17,670 nt of DNA, taken from NCBI GenBank assembly GCA_910586475.1, contig CAJUHM010000050.1:1-17670 (forward strand), given 5' to 3'. Shown in pieces: positions 14,205 through 17,670 of this stretch (the first letter of the stretch is position 1; every line of letters starts with the position of its first letter). A program made the translations under genes and the position numbers. The notes below the pieces were generated by a model. It saw nothing but the letters and a program-made list of their open reading frames with translations. It ran no database searches and was not told the DNA's origin. The DNA is from an uncultured Muribaculaceae bacterium (lineage in GTDB: Bacteria; Bacteroidota; Bacteroidia; Bacteroidales; Muribaculaceae).

Positions 14205-16097
14205 ATGGAACCTCTCAAACATGAATGTGGCATAGCAATGATCAGATTGCGCCACCCGCTCGAGTATTACCACAAGAAATACGGGACCTATCTTTATGGA
14301 CTCGAGAAACTCTATCTAATGATGGAGAAACAACATAACCGCGGCCAGGAAGGAGCGGGAGTCGGAGTCGTCAAGCTCCATTCGAATCCCGGCGAGGAGT
14401 ATGTCTGGCGAGAAAGAGCCTTGGGCACTCAAGCCATCTCAGAAATTTTCGGCAATATCTTTCCGGCTATCGAAGCCGCGGGCGTGGAACGTATGTCGCC
14501 CCGGGAGGCAGAGCTCCACGCTCCGTTTACGGGCGAGATCTACATGGGCCATCTTCGCTACAGCACGACGGGTAAGAGCGGCATCAGCTATGTCCATCCG
14601 TTTCTCCGGAGGAACAACTGGCGTTCGCGGAATCTTCTGATGTGCGGCAATTTCAACATGACCAACGTAGACCGTATCTTCGAGTCTATCGTGGCTTCGG
14701 GACAGCATCCGCGCCTCTATTCGGACACGATTGTCATTCTCGAACAGTTAGGCTATACGCTTGACAAGGAGAACCACCGTCTCTACCGTCAGTTCCGGGA
14801 TCAGCTTAACGATCCGGAACTCACCACTGCAATCGAGGACAATCTCGATCTGAAACGAGTTCTCGGTGCGACGGCGCCGATGTGGGACGGCGGGTACGCG
14901 ATGTGCGGTGCAACGGGTTCGGGGGACATGTTTGTCATCAGGGATCCCCACGGAATCCGTCCGGCGTTCTATTATATCGATGACGAGGTTGTCGTCGTCG
15001 CGTCGGAACGTCCGGTCATCCAGACGGTTTTCGGGACAACGCTTGAAGAGGTCAAAGAGCTTGCCCCCGGCAGCGCGATCATTGTCGGCAAACGCGGCGG
15101 CATCGAAGTCAGCCGTATCATGGAGCCGGGGAAGAACGAGCGTTGTTCGTTCGAGCGGATCTATTTTTCCCGCGGAAGCGACGCTGATATCTACCGCGAG
15201 CGCAAGCGTCTGGGGGCCAACCTAACGGAAGCGGTCATGCGCAGCGTCGACAATGATGTCGCACACACGGTCTTTTCCTTCATTCCGAACACTGCAGAGG
15301 TTGCATTTCTCGGCCTTGTCGAAAAGATCCACGAACGTCTCGACGACGAACGCTTTTCGGAGATTCTTTCGCTTTCGGAGCGTGGCGAGCTAACGCGCGC
15401 ACGTCTTGCGGAGATCCACGACCGACGGCTGAGAGTCGAGAAGGTTGCCATCAAGGATATCAAGCTCAGGACATTTATATCGGAGGGAGAAGTCCGCAAT
15501 GATCTGGCGGCACATGTCTATGACGTCACCTACGGCATCATTGACGATGACCGCGACAATCTCGTCGTTCTTGATGACAGCATTGTCAGGGGGACTACGC
15601 TCCGTCAGAGCATTCTGAAGATGCTCGGACGTCTGCGCCCGAAGAAGATCGTCGTTGTCAGCTCGGCCCCGCAGGTGCGCTATCCAGACTATTACGGGAT
15701 CGATATGAGCCGTCTGAGCGAGTTCGCAGCGTTTCGTGCCGCAGTAGCTCTGCTTAAGGAAAGGGGTATGGTAAGTGTTCTCGACCAGGTCTATGAAGAG
15801 TGCAAGAGTCTTCTGACGGCCGATGAGAGTCAGCTCTATAATCCGGTCAAGGCTGTCTACGCATCGTTTAGCGACGAGACGGTCGCATCTAAAATGGCCG
15901 AGATGCTCACCCCGGCAGGAGTAGAGGCAGATGTCGAACTTATTTTCCAGAGCCTCGAGGGTCTGCATGAAGCGGTGGCGGACTGTCCGGGCGACTGGTA
16001 TTTTTCAGGTAATTATCCGACCCCCGGCGGACTACGTCTTCTTCTGAAGGCTTATGTCGATTTTTATGAATCGGAGAGGCGTAACGGACTAATATAA
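14205..16097 (+). CDS. purF: Amidophosphoribosyltransferase-family protein (long PurF paralogue)
   Basis: PurF makes phosphoribosylamine from PRPP and glutamine, the first step of purine synthesis. The 630-residue product has a class II glutamine amidotransferase domain. A 7-residue propeptide precedes the nucleophile Cys8 (HECGIAM). HNRGQEGAG is at 44-52, GHLRYSTTG at 115-123 and RDPHGIRP at 246-253. A phosphoribosyltransferase domain with the PRPP loop VVLDDSIVRGTT (454-465) follows. Canonical PurF is about 460-510 residues. The extra length lies in an insertion before the PRPP loop (about 370-430) and a C-terminal extension after residue 530. I recall this long form from Bacteroides alongside an ordinary PurF, so its true substrate is uncertain. 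The ATG at 14205 places Cys8 correctly and is preferred to the TTG just before it. It is monocistronic, with a terminator after it. Confidence 0.85.
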   Translation: MEPLKHECGIAMIRLRHPLEYYHKKYGTYLYGLEKLYLMMEKQHNRGQEGAGVGVVKLHSNPGEEYVWRERALGTQAISEIFGNIFPAIEAAGVERMSPREAELHAPFTGEIYMGHLRYSTTGKSGISYVHPFLRRNNWRSRNLLMCGNFNMTNVDRIFESIVASGQHPRLYSDTIVILEQLGYTLDKENHRLYRQFRDQLNDPELTTAIEDNLDLKRVLGATAPMWDGGYAMCGATGSGDMFVIRDPHGIRPAFYYIDDEVVVVASERPVIQTVFGTTLEEVKELAPGSAIIVGKRGGIEVSRIMEPGKNERCSFERIYFSRGSDADIYRERKRLGANLTEAVMRSVDNDVAHTVFSFIPNTAEVAFLGLVEKIHERLDDERFSEILSLSERGELTRARLAEIHDRRLRVEKVAIKDIKLRTFISEGEVRNDLAAHVYDVTYGIIDDDRDNLVVLDDSIVRGTTLRQSILKMLGRLRPKKIVVVSSAPQVRYPDYYGIDMSRLSEFAAFRAAVALLKERGMVSVLDQVYEECKSLLTADESQLYNPVKAVYASFSDETVASKMAEMLTPAGVEADVELIFQSLEGLHEAVADCPGDWYFSGNYPTPGGLRLLLKAYVDFYESERRNGLI

Positions 16098-16185
16098 ACC
16101 AGACGAGGGTGTGGCATAATCCATCATGCTTCCACCATCCGAACCAATCAGACAGCACCCTCGCCATCCGACAGAAAAAGATCAA

Positions 16186-16232
16186 GCGCTGTGTCGAATC
16201 CAGGATTCTGACACAGCGCCGTCCGTTTTTTT
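16186..16232. terminator. Strong terminator after the purF-family gene, possibly bidirectional
   Basis: GCGCTGTGTCGAATC (16186-16200) pairs with GATTC-T-GACACAGCGC (16204-16219) over 15 bp with one bulge and a 3-nt loop. A run of seven T residues follows (16226-16232). An A-rich stretch on the other side gives a U-run for the convergent plsC transcript, which ends at 16266. Confidence 0.9.
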
Positions 16233-16265
16233 ATATTCCATTGGGGAATCTTCAGTCGGAGGGAG

Positions 16266-16991
16266 TCACTGATGTCGCTGCGGCAATGCCGAGTGGACGT
16301 AGTCGAAGCAGCGGCGGATCGCCCCGGCCAGCTCTTCGGCCGTTGCGGGCGATGGGATCGGGGGATGAATTGTCAGAGTGATCGTGCCGGGTCGCGGAAT
16401 CTTACTGGTTCTCGGCATAATGTCGAATGCACCGTCGATCGTCACCGGGACGAGAGGTAGAGCGAACTCGTTGGCGAGGATGAAAGCCCCGCGCTTGAAG
16501 GGACGCATCTTACCGTTCCATGTCCGCGCACCTTCGGGAAAGACGACGAGAGAGGTTCCGCCTCTGAGGACATCCTCCGCACGCTGCATCGTGCGACGCA
16601 AAGCGGCCGGGGATGATTTGTCGACATAGATCTGATGGGCTTTCTCACATGCATATCCGACGAGAGGAATTTTCCTGAGGGATGCTTTCATCATCCACCG
16701 GAATTTATGAGGGAGATAGCCATAGATGCTGAAAATGTCATAGGCCCCCTGATGGTTTGCAACGAAAACATAGCTTGTGGCCGGATCGATGTTTTCGGCA
16801 CCTTTCACCCTGACTCTTACGAGGGAGAAGATGCAGAAGATACGTGCCCACCAGCGGGCGGGATAGTAGCCCCACCAGCGGCCTCCGCCAAGCGCACAAC
16901 CGACTGCAGTCGCGATGGAAGCGATTACAGTGGCCACGAGCAGCACCGGGGCCATTATGAACAACTGATAGATCCGATAGAAGAATATCAT
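16266..16991 (-). CDS. plsC: 1-acyl-sn-glycerol-3-phosphate acyltransferase (PlsC family)
   Basis: This 241-residue membrane-associated acyltransferase transfers an acyl chain to lysophosphatidic acid to make phosphatidic acid. The N-terminus has a hydrophobic segment (about 10-34). The catalytic motif NHQGAYD (79-85) supplies His80 and Asp85 of the HX4D pair. FPEGART (151-157) is the phosphate-binding motif and VPVTIDG (about 186-192) the later conserved block. The length is typical of the family. Other LPLAT members, such as lipid A or ornithine-lipid acyltransferases, share these motifs, so the acceptor is inferred. The start codon overlaps the stop of the upstream thioredoxin-like gene by one base (TGATG), suggesting coupled translation. 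Confidence 0.9.
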   Translation of the reverse strand: MIFFYRIYQLFIMAPVLLVATVIASIATAVGCALGGGRWWGYYPARWWARIFCIFSLVRVRVKGAENIDPATSYVFVANHQGAYDIFSIYGYLPHKFRWMMKASLRKIPLVGYACEKAHQIYVDKSSPAALRRTMQRAEDVLRGGTSLVVFPEGARTWNGKMRPFKRGAFILANEFALPLVPVTIDGAFDIMPRTSKIPRPGTITLTIHPPIPSPATAEELAGAIRRCFDYVHSALPQRHQ

Positions 16992-17458
16992 CAGAGACTC
17001 TTGTCCAGAAGATCCTTGAATTCAGCGTCGGACATGCTACCGACATGCTTGACAGGCTCAGCGCCTTTTTTCAGAATGACAACGCAGGGGATGCTCGAAA
17101 TGTCATATTTCTTCGCGAGGTCGGGACATTCGTCGACGTCGGCAGCAAAGAAGTCGGCTTTAGCGGCATATTCGCCTGCGACTGCATGATAAACGGGCTT
17201 GAACTGCTGACAAGGGCCACACCAGACGGCGGAGAAGTCAATGACAACGGCTTTTGCGTCGGTCGGTTCGGGATTGTCGGAAGGAGTTGTCACACGCACG
17301 ACATCGCCGGCAGGAGCGGCGGTTTCTGTTACCGGAACTTCATTTCCGGCAGGTGCAACAGAGTCAGCGGCAGTGGCTTCTCCGGTTGTAGTAGAGCCGG
17401 AGTTGCAGGCAACCATTGCGAAGAGGGCTACCACGGGGAGGAATCGCAGGAATTTCAT
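16991..17458 (-). CDS. Exported thioredoxin-like lipoprotein
   Basis: This 155-residue protein has an N-terminal lipoprotein-type signal (hydrophobic 5-15, then AMVAC with Cys18 as the likely lipid site; Met at -3 is not ideal). A Ser/Thr/Ala/Pro-rich linker follows (19-68). The thioredoxin fold is at 69-155, with the active site WCGPC (Cys80, Cys83) and cis-proline Pro124 in SSIPCV. WCGPC is the reducing-type thioredoxin motif, so it probably reduces disulfides or passes electrons in the periplasm, held to a membrane by lipid. Two extra cysteines, Cys111 and Cys125, lie close to the active-site face. plsC follows with a one-base overlap, so the two form a small operon from the promoter at 17563-17532. 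Confidence 0.9.
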   Translation of the reverse strand: MKFLRFLPVVALFAMVACNSGSTTTGEATAADSVAPAGNEVPVTETAAPAGDVVRVTTPSDNPEPTDAKAVVIDFSAVWCGPCQQFKPVYHAVAGEYAAKADFFAADVDECPDLAKKYDISSIPCVVILKKGAEPVKHVGSMSDAEFKDLLDKSL

Positions 17459-17531
17459 AAAATTAAGCTGGGTGTTTATGTTTTTATCAGGTGTGTTGTC
17501 AGATTACCGAAACAATCTTATTATATGTCGG

Positions 17532-17563
17532 CAAAGTTACAATAAAGTTTCAATAATTTCAAA
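17532..17563 (-). promoter_or_regulatory. Promoter of the thioredoxin-plsC operon, full -33/-7 match
   Basis: On the minus strand this reads TTTG (17563-17560), a 20-nt spacer, then TAACTTTG (17539-17532), a full match to the Bacteroidetes consensus. The leader to the ATG at 17458 is about 70 nt. Confidence 0.82.
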
Positions 17564-17670
17564 GAACTCCTTGCCGTATTTTCAGCCATGCCCGTTAACG
17601 GACTGGGCTTTCGGGGCGCATACGGCGGCGCTCAGGAGGGAATGGCGCGTCGGGGTGGCGCGAAGAGGGG

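Noticed and set aside
14195..14224. Nine-codon upstream frame overlapping the purF-family start (ATGACTATT to TGA)
   Set aside because: It could in principle couple translation, but a frame this short arises easily by chance and nothing else supports it.
17564..17670. CCGTTAACGG palindrome and GC-rich sequence at the right edge
   Set aside because: The window ends here. The dyad is short with no T-run, and no gene start can be supported.

Overview
The window looks like chromosomal DNA from a Bacteroidales bacterium, most likely of the Muribaculaceae/Prevotellaceae kind. Four observations support this. Promoters match the Bacteroidetes pattern TTTG-N19-21-TAnnTTTG, and three match it fully (4469-4500 plus; 13987-14018 minus; 17532-17563 minus). 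Start codons lack Shine-Dalgarno sequences. There is a long amidophosphoribosyltransferase-family protein of a type I recall from Bacteroides. Asn/Gly/Tyr-rich tails are fused to a pseudouridine synthase. Base composition is moderately GC-rich, and codon use is even across the genes. The family-level placement is inference.

Layout, left to right. 209-2965 (+): two secreted proteins of unknown function from one promoter, closed by a strong terminator. 3214-4353 (+): a stand-alone galactokinase gene with its own promoter and terminator. 4561-6027 (+): argR followed 18 nt later by an ArgC homologue that lacks the catalytic cysteine and the substrate-binding loop. 6028-6703: a 676-nt stretch without a gene, holding a foldable RNA-like segment, a weak terminator, a promoter and a leader of about 300 nt. 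6704-9670 (+): an RluB-type rRNA pseudouridine synthase with a 270-residue low-complexity front, then asnS, ending at a hairpin shared with the converging minus-strand operon. 13755-9790 (-): a tripartite efflux operon (TolC-like, EmrA/HlyD-like, EmrB-like MFS) with tight junctions. 14205-16097 (+): the PurF-family protein, divergent from the efflux operon. 17458-16266 (-): an exported thioredoxin-like lipoprotein whose stop codon overlaps the start of a PlsC-type acyltransferase.

Most of this is housekeeping. The least ordinary part is the argR/argC-like pair. The ArgR homologue has lost one of the two acidic residues of its arginine-binding GDDT motif. Its partner has lost the reductase catalytic motif but keeps an intact, conserved C-terminal part. 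Both look like selected proteins that have diverged from arginine sensing and arginine synthesis. Second in interest is the 6028-6703 region with mutually exclusive RNA pairings. I saw no CRISPR array, transposon, integrase, tRNA or rRNA.
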